A DNA stretch of 64,000 nt, taken from NCBI GenBank assembly GCA_041687015.1, contig JAWLCT010000012.1:1-64000 (forward strand), in the 5' to 3' direction. A model generated the notes under the pieces. The model saw only the letters and a list, made by a program, of their open reading frames with translations, was not told where the DNA came from and did not search any database. Position numbers and translations under genes: made by a program. Positions 45,611 to 54,840 of this stretch are shown here, piece by piece (position 1 is the first letter of the stretch; each line of letters begins with the position of its first letter). This DNA is from JALOAT01 sp041687015. GTDB lineage: Bacteria > Pseudomonadota > Gammaproteobacteria > Thiohalomonadales > Thiohalomonadaceae.

Positions 45611-47503
45611 ATGGCCCAGACCTATACTGCCGAATCCATCGAGGTCCTCTCCGGCCTGGAGCCCGTGCGCAAGCGCCCGGGCATGTACACGCAGACAGAG
45701 CGTCCCAACCATCTCGCCCAGGAAGTCATCGACAACTCGGTGGACGAGGCCGTGGCCGGCCACGCCAAGACCATCGAGGTGATCTTGTTCAAGGACGGCT
45801 CCCTGGCGGTGAAGGATGACGGACGCGGTATGCCGGTGGACATTCACCCGCAGGAGAAGCTGCCGGGTGTGGAGGTCATCCTCACCAAACTGCATGCGGG
45901 CGGCAAGTTCTCCAACAAGAGTTATCAGTTCTCCGGCGGCCTGCACGGCGTGGGTGTATCGGTGGTGAATGCGCTCTCGAAGCGCCTGGACGTCTGGGTG
46001 CGCCGCGACGGCGCCGAGCACCACATGGCCTTCGAGGACGGCAGGCGTGTGGAGAAGCTGAACGTGATCGGTTCGGTAGCCAAGCGCGAGACCGGTACCA
46101 CGGTGCGCTTCACGCCCGATCCGAAATTCTTCGACTCGCCCAAGTTCTCCGTGCCGCGCCTCAAGCATGTGCTGCGTGCCAAGGCGGTGTTATGCCCGGG
46201 CCTGCGCATCACCTTCCTGGATGAAGCAAGCGGGGAACAGGAGGCGTGGTTTTACGAGGCCGGGTTGCGCGATTACCTCATGGACGCCCTGTCCCAGACC
46301 CTCACGCTGCCCGAGGACGAGCCCTTCATGGGCAGTTTCAGCGGCACCACCGAGGCGGTGGAGTGGGCCATCGTGTGGCTGCCCGAAGGCGGTGACCCTG
46401 TCACAGAAAGCTATGTAAACCTCATCCCCACCGCCCAGGGCGGCACCCACGTGAACGGGTTTCGCACCGGCCTCACGGAGGCCATGCGCGATTTCTGCGA
46501 GTTCCGCAACCTGCTGCCGCGCGGTGTGAAGCTGGCGCCCGAGGACGTGTGGGACAAGGCCAGTTACATCCTGTCGGTAAAAATGCAGGACCCGCAGTTT
46601 GCCGGCCAGACCAAGGAGCGCCTGTCCTCCCGCGAGACCGCGCCTTTCGTTTCGGGCGTGGTCAAGGATGCCTTTTCACTGTGGCTCAACACCCACACCG
46701 ACATCGGCGAGAAGCTGGCCGAACTGGCCATCAGCGCCGCGCAATCGCGCCTGCGCGCCGGCAAGAAGGTGGCGCGCAAGAAGATCACCCAGGGCCCGGC
46801 GCTGCCCGGCAAGCTGGCGGACTGCACCTCCCAGGACATCAAGCGCACCGAGCTGTTCCTGGTGGAAGGCGACTCCGCGGGCGGCTCCGCCAAGCAGGCC
46901 CGCGACAAGGAATTCCAGGCCATCATGCCGCTGCGTGGCAAGATCCTGAACACCTGGGAAGTGGACCCGAACGAGGTGCTCGGTTCCCAGGAAGTGCACG
47001 ACATCGCCGTGGCCATCGGCGTGGACCCGGGCTCCGACAAGCTGGACGGCCTCCGCTACGGGAAGATCTGCGTGCTGGCCGACGCCGACTCCGACGGCGC
47101 CCACATCGCCACCCTGCTTTGCGCGCTGTTCCTGCGCCACTTCCGCTCGCTGGTGGCGCGCGGCCACGTGTACATCGCCATGCCGCCCCTGTACCGCATC
47201 GACATCGGCAAGGACGTCTATTACGCCCTGGACGAGGCCGAGAAAAAGGGCGTGCTGGATCGCATCGCCGCCGAAGGCAAGCGCGGCAAGGTACAGGTGA
47301 CCCGCTTCAAGGGTCTGGGTGAAATGAACCCCTTGCAACTGCGCGAGACCACCCTGGCGCCCGACACCCGCCGCCTGGTGCAGCTCACCGTGGAGGACGA
47401 CGACGACACCGCCGCCCTCATGGACATGCTGCTCGCCAAGAAACGCTCCGGCGAACGCAAGAGCTGGCTGGAGCAAAAAGGCGACCTGGCCGAGGTGCTC
47501 TGA
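45611..47503 (+). CDS. parE: DNA topoisomerase IV subunit B
   Basis: 630 residues. GHKL ATPase motifs (VIDNSVDEAVAGH, DDGRGMPVDIH, SGGLHGVGVSVVNALS), then the Toprim motifs EGDSAGGSAKQARD and DADSDGAHI. ParE rather than GyrB from its length and lack of the GyrB insertion. ATG at 45611 (MAQTYTAESIEVL) is chosen as the conserved start. It pairs with ParC to decatenate chromosomes. The two genes are in tandem but separated by 246 bp containing locus F. Confidence 0.95.
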   Translation: MAQTYTAESIEVLSGLEPVRKRPGMYTQTERPNHLAQEVIDNSVDEAVAGHAKTIEVILFKDGSLAVKDDGRGMPVDIHPQEKLPGVEVILTKLHAGGKFSNKSYQFSGGLHGVGVSVVNALSKRLDVWVRRDGAEHHMAFEDGRRVEKLNVIGSVAKRETGTTVRFTPDPKFFDSPKFSVPRLKHVLRAKAVLCPGLRITFLDEASGEQEAWFYEAGLRDYLMDALSQTLTLPEDEPFMGSFSGTTEAVEWAIVWLPEGGDPVTESYVNLIPTAQGGTHVNGFRTGLTEAMRDFCEFRNLLPRGVKLAPEDVWDKASYILSVKMQDPQFAGQTKERLSSRETAPFVSGVVKDAFSLWLNTHTDIGEKLAELAISAAQSRLRAGKKVARKKITQGPALPGKLADCTSQDIKRTELFLVEGDSAGGSAKQARDKEFQAIMPLRGKILNTWEVDPNEVLGSQEVHDIAVAIGVDPGSDKLDGLRYGKICVLADADSDGAHIATLLCALFLRHFRSLVARGHVYIAMPPLYRIDIGKDVYYALDEAEKKGVLDRIAAEGKRGKVQVTRFKGLGEMNPLQLRETTLAPDTRRLVQLTVEDDDDTAALMDMLLAKKRSGERKSWLEQKGDLAEVL

Positions 47504-47522
47504 GGGCGAACGAAGAAAGAGA

Positions 47523-47716
47523 AAAGCAAGAGAAAGCCAAACCACGCGGGACACGGGGAATACGGGGAATTTGATGCTTTCTGTAGGAGCGGCCCCAGGC
47601 CGCGATGGCGCGGTACCCAGAAACAATCGCGGCCTGGGGCGGCTCCTACAGGTGACATCTACCCCTCCACCGATTTTCCCCCGTGTTCCCCGTGTCCCCC
47701 GTGGTTAAAGCTTTTT
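47523..47716. repeat. 9-bp-unit inverted-repeat element, locus F, enclosing a REP pair
   Basis: Left arm 47540-47569 (AACCACGCGGGACACGGGGA onward), preceded by AAAGCC. Right arm 47676-47706 (TTCCCCCGTGTTCCCCGTGT onward to GTGGTT), followed by AAAGCTTTTTGC. The loop holds a near-perfect inverted REP pair (47582-47650). It lies between parE and parC on the same strand, the only tandem same-strand plus locus. Confidence 0.85.
47582..47650. repeat. REP inverted pair nested in locus F
   Basis: Two 25-bp palindromes, 47582-47606 (TGTAGGAGCGGCCCCAGG onward) and 47626-47650, are reverse complements of one another with one mismatch. A 19-bp spacer separates them. The same element occurs singly at 82-106. 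Confidence 0.85.
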
Positions 47717-47749
47717 GCTTCACGGATTGACTGATTTTCCGGATACGAC

Positions 47750-49996
47750 ATGGCCACTGAAATGAATTACGAAGGTGTGGAGCGTCTGCCGCTCAAGACC
47801 TTCACCGAGAAGGCGTACCTGGATTACTCCATGTACGTGATCATGGATCGCGCCCTGCCGCACATCGGCGACGGCCTCAAGCCCGTGCAGCGGCGCATCG
47901 TCTATGCCATGAGCGAGCTGGGCCTGTCGGCGGCGTCCAAGCACAAAAAATCGGCACGCACCGTCGGTGACGTGCTTGGCAAATACCACCCGCACGGCGA
48001 CTCGGCCTGCTACGAGGCCATGGTGCTCATGGCCCAGCCGTTCTCCTACCGCTATCCGCTGGTGGACGGCCAGGGTAACTGGGGCTCGCCGGACGATCCC
48101 AAGTCATTCGCCGCCATGCGCTACACCGAGGCGCGCCTGGCGCGCTTCACCGAGCTGCTGCTGGCGGAAGCCGACCAGGGCACCGTGGATTGGGTGCCCA
48201 ACTTCGACGGCACCCTGGAAGAGCCGGCCGTGCTGCCGGCACGCGTGCCCCACGTGCTGCTCAACGGCACCACGGGCATCGCCGTGGGCATGGCCACCGA
48301 CATCCCGCCCCACAACCTGCGCGAAGTGGCGAGCGCGTGCATTCATCTGCTGGAGAGTCCCAAGGCTACGGTGGCGGAGCTATGCGAGCACGTGCAGGGC
48401 CCGGACTATCCCACCGAGGCGGAGATCATTTCGCCCGCGGCGGACCTGCGAAAGATCTACGAAACCGGCACCGGTTCGGTGCGCATGCGCGCGAAGTGGG
48501 AACGCGAGGACGGCGACATCGTCATCACTGCCTTGCCCCACCAGACCTCCGGCGCGAAAGTGCTGGAGCAGATCGCCCAGCAGATGCAGCAGAAGAAGCT
48601 GCCTATGGTGGAAGACCTGCGCGACGAGTCCGATCACGAAAACCCTACGCGCCTGGTGATCGTGCCGCGCAGCAACCGGGTGGACGTGGACGAACTGATG
48701 AACCACCTGTTCGCCACCACGGACCTGGAGCGCACCTATCGCGTCAACATGAACGTGCTCGGCCTCGATGGCCGCCCGCGGGTGAAGAACCTGCGCGACA
48801 TGCTCTCCGAGTGGCTCACTTTCCGCCTCACCACGGTACGCCGCCGCCTGCAACATCGCCTCGAGAAAGTGGAGCGCCGCCTGCACCTGCTGGATGGCCT
48901 GCTCATCGCCTTCCTGAATCTCGATGAGGTCATCCGCATCATCCGTGAGGAAGAAAATCCCAAGGCCGAGCTCATGGCGCGCTTCGATCTCACCGAGGTG
49001 CAGGCCGATTTCATTCTCGATACCAAGCTGCGCCAGTTGGCGCGCCTGGAGGAAATGAAAATCCGTGGCGAGCAGGCGGAACTGGCCAAGGAAAAGGCGG
49101 CTATCGAAAAGATCCTCGGTTCCGAAAAGCGCCTGAAGAATCTCGTGCGCGACGAACTGATGCGGGATGCAAAGGCGTTCGGCGACGACCGGCGTTCACC
49201 CATCGTGCAGCGCGCCGCCGCCCAGGCCCTGGACGAGAGTGCCCTCATCGGCGCCGAACCGGTCACTGTGGTGCTGTCGGAAAAGGGCTGGGTGCGTGCC
49301 GCCAAGGGGCACGACATCAATCCCACCGCGCTTTCCTACAAGGCGGGCGATGCCTACCGAGCCAGCGCGCCCGGCAAGAGCAATCAGTTCGCCACCTTCC
49401 TCGATTCAACCGGCCGCAGCTACTCGATCATGGCCCACACCTTCCCGTCGGCGCGCGGCCAGGGCGAGCCGCTGACCGGCCGCGTCAGCCCGCCGCCCGG
49501 CGCGGAATTCATTTCGGTTCTGATGGGCGAGCCCGACGAACTGTGGCTGCTGACAACAGACCTGGGCTACGGTTTTGTGGCGAAGCTGGAAGACCTGCTG
49601 GCCCGCAACCGCAACGGCAAGGCGGTGCTCACGGTGCCTGCGCAGGCGCGTGTGTTGGTGCCGAGCCGCGTCGCCAACCTCGACACGGACCTTATTGCGG
49701 CGGTGAGCAATGAAGGCCGTTTGCTGGTTTTCCCGGTGAAAGACCTGCCGCAGTTGGCGAAGGGCAAGGGCAACAAGATCATCGGCATCGCCACGGATCG
49801 CCACACGGCACGCGAGGAGTACGTGGCCGGTGCGGTGGTGCTGCCACGCGGTGAAAGTCTCACCGTACTTTCGGGTAAACGCCATATGACCCTCAAACCC
49901 GCCGACCTGGAGCATTACATGGGCGAGCGCGGCCGGCGCGGAAGTATGTTGCCGCGTGGTTTCCAGCGCGCAGAGGGCCTCAAAATCGGGAGTTGA
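47750..49996 (+). CDS. parC: DNA topoisomerase IV subunit A
   Basis: 748 residues. Breakage-reunion domain with the active Tyr in AMRYTEARL and the quinolone-region motif KYHPHGDSACYEAMV. The Ser and Glu of that motif are wild type, so no target-site fluoroquinolone resistance is visible. The C-terminal half carries the beta-pinwheel blades (for example VVLSEKGWVRAAKGHD). It ends KIGS. Start ATG 47750. Confidence 0.95.
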   Translation: MATEMNYEGVERLPLKTFTEKAYLDYSMYVIMDRALPHIGDGLKPVQRRIVYAMSELGLSAASKHKKSARTVGDVLGKYHPHGDSACYEAMVLMAQPFSYRYPLVDGQGNWGSPDDPKSFAAMRYTEARLARFTELLLAEADQGTVDWVPNFDGTLEEPAVLPARVPHVLLNGTTGIAVGMATDIPPHNLREVASACIHLLESPKATVAELCEHVQGPDYPTEAEIISPAADLRKIYETGTGSVRMRAKWEREDGDIVITALPHQTSGAKVLEQIAQQMQQKKLPMVEDLRDESDHENPTRLVIVPRSNRVDVDELMNHLFATTDLERTYRVNMNVLGLDGRPRVKNLRDMLSEWLTFRLTTVRRRLQHRLEKVERRLHLLDGLLIAFLNLDEVIRIIREEENPKAELMARFDLTEVQADFILDTKLRQLARLEEMKIRGEQAELAKEKAAIEKILGSEKRLKNLVRDELMRDAKAFGDDRRSPIVQRAAAQALDESALIGAEPVTVVLSEKGWVRAAKGHDINPTALSYKAGDAYRASAPGKSNQFATFLDSTGRSYSIMAHTFPSARGQGEPLTGRVSPPPGAEFISVLMGEPDELWLLTTDLGYGFVAKLEDLLARNRNGKAVLTVPAQARVLVPSRVANLDTDLIAAVSNEGRLLVFPVKDLPQLAKGKGNKIIGIATDRHTAREEYVAGAVVLPRGESLTVLSGKRHMTLKPADLEHYMGERGRRGSMLPRGFQRAEGLKIGS

Positions 49997-50046
49997 GCCG
50001 CAAGCGGAGGGTTGATGATCGGAAGCTGAGCCGCAAGCGGCTCAGC
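49985..50046. repeat. Direct repeat and hairpin at the parC end
   Basis: Bases 49985-50007 and 50018-50040 are a 23-bp direct repeat with two mismatches; the first copy covers the last codons and stop of parC. The second copy forms a perfect 10-bp hairpin (GCTGAGCCGC-AA-GCGGCTCAGC, 50025-50046) reaching into the stop of the convergent lipoprotein gene. No T-tract. Confidence 0.6.
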
Positions 50047-51133
50047 GGGCGGAAACCGGCTGTGTCCCGCTTTGTTTTTCGCGCAGTTCCTTGAGCTTCT
50101 GGATGACCCGCTCGGCGCGCTCCACGCCGGCCTGTGCCTGCTCGTGGTGGGGATCGATGGCGAGTACCCGGCGCCAATGAGCCACGGCTTCCTCGAAACG
50201 GCCACGGCCGTACAGGCTGATGGCCGCTTCCAGGTGAGTGCTCAGCACCTGCTCCAGCTGGGCCTCGAAGCGGCTGCGTTCGGCCTTGACCTCACTGTTG
50301 TCGCTGTCGATCTCGATCAAGCGCATCATGTGCTGACGGGCCAGGCGCAGATCACCGGCTTCCTGCGCCTTCCGGTACTCGGCCAGCGTCCTGGCGGTCT
50401 CACGTTGGCGCAGGCGCTGAATGGCCTGCATCTGGCTGCGGCGCTGTTGCTGCGCCTGGTCGGCCTCGGCAAGGCTGAGGCGGTCCTGGGCGGATTGCGA
50501 CGACGGCGAAGGATTCAGGCGTGCCGCGATGGGCAGGGTGCGCGCCGCAATGCCGAGTTCCTCCTTTTCAAGCGCTGCTGTGCCGATGCGGGTGAGTTCG
50601 CCGGCCAGTTCCACCGCTTCGGTCATGTAGCGATCCAGCTCGTAACGCTCCACCCAATCGTCCGGATCCACCTGCACGATGGACTTTTGCAGTGTCACGG
50701 CCCGTTCCAGCCAGCGCGCCCGCGCCACCAGCCGATCGATCTTCAGTTCCTCGATGCGACGCGCCTGGGTGCGGCGGAAAGACTGCAGTTCCATGCGCAG
50801 CGGCACGCTGTGGGGCATCTTGTTGATGGCCGTCCGATAGGTTTCGAAGGCCTCGGCCCACTGGCCGCGTGCAGTGAAATCGGCTGCGCGTCGGATCTGG
50901 GCCTGTTCGAAGGTGCGGGCGCGCCTTTCCACCTCGGCGCGGCGCGAAGACAGGTTCGCATAGGCCGGATGGTCCTCGCGCACGTAGGTTAGGACGTCGA
51001 GGGCCTTGCCGTACTCGTCGTTTGCCAGATAGCGGGTCACCTGCGCATCCAGATCGCCTTCCAGGGCTGGAATGATGGCGCACGCGCCGAGCTGAAGCGT
51101 TGCCACCAACAGGATGAGCAGGCGCATTGTCAT
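50042..51133 (-). CDS. TPR-repeat lipoprotein
   Basis: 363 residues. Lipobox LGAC in the N-terminus (MTMRLLILLVATLQLGAC). Helical throughout, with TPR-like units (for example AYANLSSRRAEVERRARTFE, FEEAVAHWRRVLAIDPHHEQ) and coiled-coil segments. Likely an envelope scaffold facing the periplasm. The start overlaps the upstream cyclase stop (ATGA), so its translation is coupled to the cyclase. It could be part of a signalling complex with it (inference). Confidence 0.85.
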   Translation of the reverse strand: MTMRLLILLVATLQLGACAIIPALEGDLDAQVTRYLANDEYGKALDVLTYVREDHPAYANLSSRRAEVERRARTFEQAQIRRAADFTARGQWAEAFETYRTAINKMPHSVPLRMELQSFRRTQARRIEELKIDRLVARARWLERAVTLQKSIVQVDPDDWVERYELDRYMTEAVELAGELTRIGTAALEKEELGIAARTLPIAARLNPSPSSQSAQDRLSLAEADQAQQQRRSQMQAIQRLRQRETARTLAEYRKAQEAGDLRLARQHMMRLIEIDSDNSEVKAERSRFEAQLEQVLSTHLEAAISLYGRGRFEEAVAHWRRVLAIDPHHEQAQAGVERAERVIQKLKELREKQSGTQPVSAR

Positions 51134-52650
51134 GCGGCGGCCGTCTCCCCGCTCAGCAGCGCTTCGAGTTTCTCTGTAAGCATTGGATGGTAATCGGCTG
51201 CCAGACCGGTGATCTGGTAGGTGGCTACCGGCAGGCGCTTTCCGCGCAGCCGGATGGTGCCGAGCTTGCGGGTTTCCACGCGTCCAATCAGGCGCGGGTC
51301 CAGCTGCATTTCCTCGCTGATGACCAGCTGACCCGGCTCGCCCGCGGATGCCAGGCGTGAGGCCAGGTTCACCGAATCGCCTACGACCGTGTATTCCATG
51401 CGCTCGCGGGAGCCCATGTTGCCTGCCAGCATGGGACCGGAATTGATGCCGATGCGGAACAGCACCTGTTGCAAGCCACGCGCGGCGCGTTGCTGGTTGA
51501 GTTGTTGGATGAGATTTTGGATGGTGATGCCGCAGGCCACGGCCTGGAACAGGTGGTCCGGGTCTTCCACGGGCACGCCGAACAGCAGCATGGCGCAATC
51601 ACCGATGTATTTGTCCACGTGGCCATTGAAGGCATGGGCCGCTTCGGCGATGTAGCTGAAGTATTCGTTCAGCAGTGCGCTCACATCCTCCGGATGCATG
51701 TTTTCGGACAGACTGGTGAAGCCTGCAATATCCGCGAACAGCACCGTCGCCTCCACGCGGCGCCCACCCAGTTGCACCGTCTCCAGGTGAGCGAGCACCT
51801 CCCGGGCCACATTGGGCGACACGTAGCGTGAGAAAGTCTGCTCCACCTGTTCCTTGCGCAGCAGGCCCTCGCTCATGGTGTTCATGGACTGCATGAGGGC
51901 ACCCAGTTCATCGTTGCGGCGCTCATCGAAGCGCATCTGGTAGTTGCCGGCGCTGATCGCCCGACTCACGTCCATGAGCTGGTGGATGGGGCGGGTCAGG
52001 CGCTTGCCCAGAAAGACGGAGGTGCCGATGCCGACCAAAACCAGCATCAGGGTCGCACCGGTCACAGCCTGCAAGGTATGGGTTTCCGCGCCTTCCATAT
52101 CGCTGCGATCGAAGGTGACGATGGCATACCCCACGATCACGTCCTGAAACATTACCGGCGCGATGAAGGAAGCCAACGCCCGGGGCGGCGTTTTGCTGTC
52201 TTCGACCGGCTCGCTCCAGTCCACCGGGCCTTCCTTCCAGGCCTGCAGCGAGACCGAGGGTTCCAGCGGTACCAACCCGGTCTTCAGCGCCACCTTGCCT
52301 TCATCCGTGTAGACGCCGGCACCGAGTACCCGGCTCTTGCCCACCAGATTGTTGAGCGTGGCTTCCAGGCCGAGCCGATCGCCGGCGAGCAGGGGTTCCT
52401 TGGAGGCCTCAGCAACCTGATCCACGATGGTGTGACCGAAATCCGCCATCTGCTCGCGCAGCAGGCGGGTCTGATCGCGTACCACCACCACACCGAGCGT
52501 CGACATGCCGCCTGTGATGACCAGGGTGAACACCACCGCCAGTTTGTAGGCGATGGGGAAGTGGCGCGGCGTATAGCGCGCCACCCGTCCGGCGGCATGC
52601 AGCGCGGCGTTGGCCAACAGTGCTTTGAATTTCCGGACCAACAACCTCAC
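51130..52650 (-). CDS. Membrane-bound class III adenylate/guanylate cyclase
   Basis: About 506 residues. TM1 (about 35-57), a periplasmic or extracytosolic sensor (about 60-185), TM2 (about 200-220), HAMP, then the cyclase domain (about 285-500). Metal-binding Asp residues are in FADIAGFTS and YIGDCAMLLFG, with the Lys of HVDKYIGD and the Asp of VVGDSVNLASRL. GTG at 52650 is used because GGGGAAAG lies just before it; TTG at 52662 would add four residues. Product cAMP or cGMP cannot be fixed by eye. Confidence 0.88.
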   Translation of the reverse strand: MRLLVRKFKALLANAALHAAGRVARYTPRHFPIAYKLAVVFTLVITGGMSTLGVVVVRDQTRLLREQMADFGHTIVDQVAEASKEPLLAGDRLGLEATLNNLVGKSRVLGAGVYTDEGKVALKTGLVPLEPSVSLQAWKEGPVDWSEPVEDSKTPPRALASFIAPVMFQDVIVGYAIVTFDRSDMEGAETHTLQAVTGATLMLVLVGIGTSVFLGKRLTRPIHQLMDVSRAISAGNYQMRFDERRNDELGALMQSMNTMSEGLLRKEQVEQTFSRYVSPNVAREVLAHLETVQLGGRRVEATVLFADIAGFTSLSENMHPEDVSALLNEYFSYIAEAAHAFNGHVDKYIGDCAMLLFGVPVEDPDHLFQAVACGITIQNLIQQLNQQRAARGLQQVLFRIGINSGPMLAGNMGSRERMEYTVVGDSVNLASRLASAGEPGQLVISEEMQLDPRLIGRVETRKLGTIRLRGKRLPVATYQITGLAADYHPMLTEKLEALLSGETAAA

Positions 52651-52779
52651 GTCTTTCCCCAAATGCTGCGCAGACGGTGGCGTCTTTTTACGATCTTGGC
52701 GTTGTTAACACCAGCGCCATTCCATCTTAGCACGCCAAAATCATGCTTCCTGTTAGCTCCGTCCGCAGGTTCGCGTGAG

Positions 52780-54603
52780 TCAGGCCGCTCGATCCTCCGT
52801 TTCGGCCTTGTCGGCCTTTCCGGGTTCGGGCGTTTCCTGCGCGTACTGAGCACATTCGCTGAAGATCCGCTTGTCACAGCTACGGCAGATGGCGTGATCG
52901 AGACGTTGCTCGACGATGGTGGCAAGCGCCTTGGTCTTGGAGCGGAAGATGTTCTCATCGCCGATATCGTCCATGAAACCGCCGCGATGCAGCATGTCGC
53001 ACACCGTGTCCTTGACCTCGTAGAGGTACAGGCCGCCGCCCAGGCCCCGGCGACGCTTGGCCTCCTGGGCGAGCATCTCGGCACCGGCGATGTCCACGAA
53101 ATTGATGGCCTTGGCCACCACCAGGAGATGTTTCTTGGCCGGGTCCACTTCATCCACTTTCTGCAGGGTGGTTTCCACGTTGTTCACGGCGCCGAAGAAC
53201 AACGAGCCCTCGATGCGGACGATCTTGAGCTGCGGACACTCGGGCAGGCCCGGGCTGGTGATGAACTGACGGCGCGGCGCGCGCGGGTCGGGTACGCGGC
53301 TCAGGATGCGCGGGTTGGAGGTGCGCTTGAGATAGAGCACCAGCGAGAGCATCACGCCGGCGAAAATGGCGAATTCCAACTCCACGAACAGCGTGGCCAG
53401 AAAGGTGGTGGCCAGTACCGCAGTTTCGGAGCGGCTCGCCTTCATGATCACGCTGATGTGGTGGAAGTCGATCAGCCCCCAGGCCACGAGGAATAAGATG
53501 CCGGCCATGGCAGCAACCGGCAGATAGGCGGCCAACGGCGCCACCAGCAGCACGATGAGCGCCAGGGCGCCGGCAGCGAATACGGAGGCCAGAGGGGTCT
53601 TTGCGCCGCCTTCGTAGTTCACGCCACTGCGGTTGAAGGAGCCGCTGGTGGGGTAGGCGGAGAAAAACGAGCCGACCATGTTGGACAGGCCCTGACCCAT
53701 GAATTCCTGGTTGCCGTCGATGCGTTGCTGGGAGCGGGCGGCGATGGAACGGGATATGGACACGGCTTCGGTGATGGCCAGCAGCGATACCGCGAGCGCG
53801 CTGGGTGCCAGCTTTTGCAGCGTGCCCATGGACAAATCGGGCATGGAGAGCGGCGGCAAATGGGTGGGGAGGGCGCCTACCGTGGTGATGCCGGTCACGT
53901 CGGCGCCGTACACCATGTTCAGCACGTACGCGGCCACACCGCCGACCAGCATGGCGACAATCATGTACACCTTGCGTGCGTACTTGCGCGCAAGAATGCC
54001 GGTGATCAACGTGATGGCGCCCACCGCCGTGACGTAGGGGTTGGCATCGCCGATCTGCACGAGGAGCTGGTGGATGATTTCGTAGAATTCGGTACCGCGG
54101 GGAATGTCCAGGGCGAAGAAATTCTTCACCTGGCTGGCCGCGATGAGGATGGCGGCGCCCGCCGTGAAGCCGATGACCACCGAGTGGGAAATGAAATTCA
54201 CCAGCGTGCCCATGCGCGCCACGGCCATGGCGATCTGGATGACGCCCACCAGGAAGGCCAGGGTGAGGGCGTAGCGGATGTAATCACCGCTGCCTGGTTC
54301 GGCCAGGGGACTCAGAGAAGCGAACACCACGATGGAAATGGCCGTGGTCGGGCCGGAAACCAAATGCCAGGAGCTGCCCCACAGCGCGGCCACGATGGCA
54401 GGGATCATGGCGGCATACAAGCCGTATTCGGGCGGCAGGCCCGCAATGGTGGCGAAGGCAACGCCCTGGGGCAGGACGATCAGCGCACCGGTGAGGCCGG
54501 CGAGTGCATCGTCACGCAGGCTTTGGCCGGTTACCCGGTGCCACCAGCGTAAAAACGGAAACAGTTGAACCCAAAAGACGTTGCACTGCACGGGCTTGTT
54601 CAT
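52780..54603 (-). CDS. SulP-family anion transporter with STAS domain and cysteine tail
   Basis: 607 residues. Membrane domain (about 25-430) with the SulP signature GLPPEYGLYAAMIPAIVAAL, then a STAS domain (about 455-560). After it is an extra acidic tail with a Cys cluster (HAICRSCDKRIFSECAQ, about 590-607), not usual for the family and possibly a small metal or redox site. SulP proteins carry sulfate, bicarbonate or C4 anions. In a sulfur oxidiser, sulfate export or bicarbonate uptake would both make sense; neither is shown. ATG at 54603 (MNKPVQCNVFW). Confidence 0.9.
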   Translation of the reverse strand: MNKPVQCNVFWVQLFPFLRWWHRVTGQSLRDDALAGLTGALIVLPQGVAFATIAGLPPEYGLYAAMIPAIVAALWGSSWHLVSGPTTAISIVVFASLSPLAEPGSGDYIRYALTLAFLVGVIQIAMAVARMGTLVNFISHSVVIGFTAGAAILIAASQVKNFFALDIPRGTEFYEIIHQLLVQIGDANPYVTAVGAITLITGILARKYARKVYMIVAMLVGGVAAYVLNMVYGADVTGITTVGALPTHLPPLSMPDLSMGTLQKLAPSALAVSLLAITEAVSISRSIAARSQQRIDGNQEFMGQGLSNMVGSFFSAYPTSGSFNRSGVNYEGGAKTPLASVFAAGALALIVLLVAPLAAYLPVAAMAGILFLVAWGLIDFHHISVIMKASRSETAVLATTFLATLFVELEFAIFAGVMLSLVLYLKRTSNPRILSRVPDPRAPRRQFITSPGLPECPQLKIVRIEGSLFFGAVNNVETTLQKVDEVDPAKKHLLVVAKAINFVDIAGAEMLAQEAKRRRGLGGGLYLYEVKDTVCDMLHRGGFMDDIGDENIFRSKTKALATIVEQRLDHAICRSCDKRIFSECAQYAQETPEPGKADKAETEDRAA

Positions 54604-54673
54604 TCCTGTGACTTTTCCTCGTGTTCGCGGTTTTGTGAGGCAGGCATGTGGCGCGAAAAGGCGCAAAACCGCA

Positions 54674-54702
54674 ATTATACAGGGAATAACAGGGTACAAT
54701 GA
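54674..54702 (-). promoter_or_regulatory. Candidate promoter of the SulP gene
   Basis: On the minus strand, a perfect TATAAT (54679-54674) with only a weak -35 (TCATTG, 17-bp spacer). About 65 bases before the SulP start in the divergent gap with htpX. Confidence 0.4.
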
Positions 54703-54840
54703 TGCGCTTATGAACCCTCTGATTTGTGTGGGATTTCGTCACGGAACCTTTGGCTTTCCCCGAAGTCTTTGGTGAGGTGTTGAAAGCCCGCCGCCCGCCC
54801 CCATACACGGGCGGCATAGAGGGAGTGCTACGGAGCATCT

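Noticed and set aside
47750..49996. GyrA instead of ParC
   Set aside because: Length (748), pairing with ParE and the lack of a GyrA-box-rich C-terminus fit ParC.
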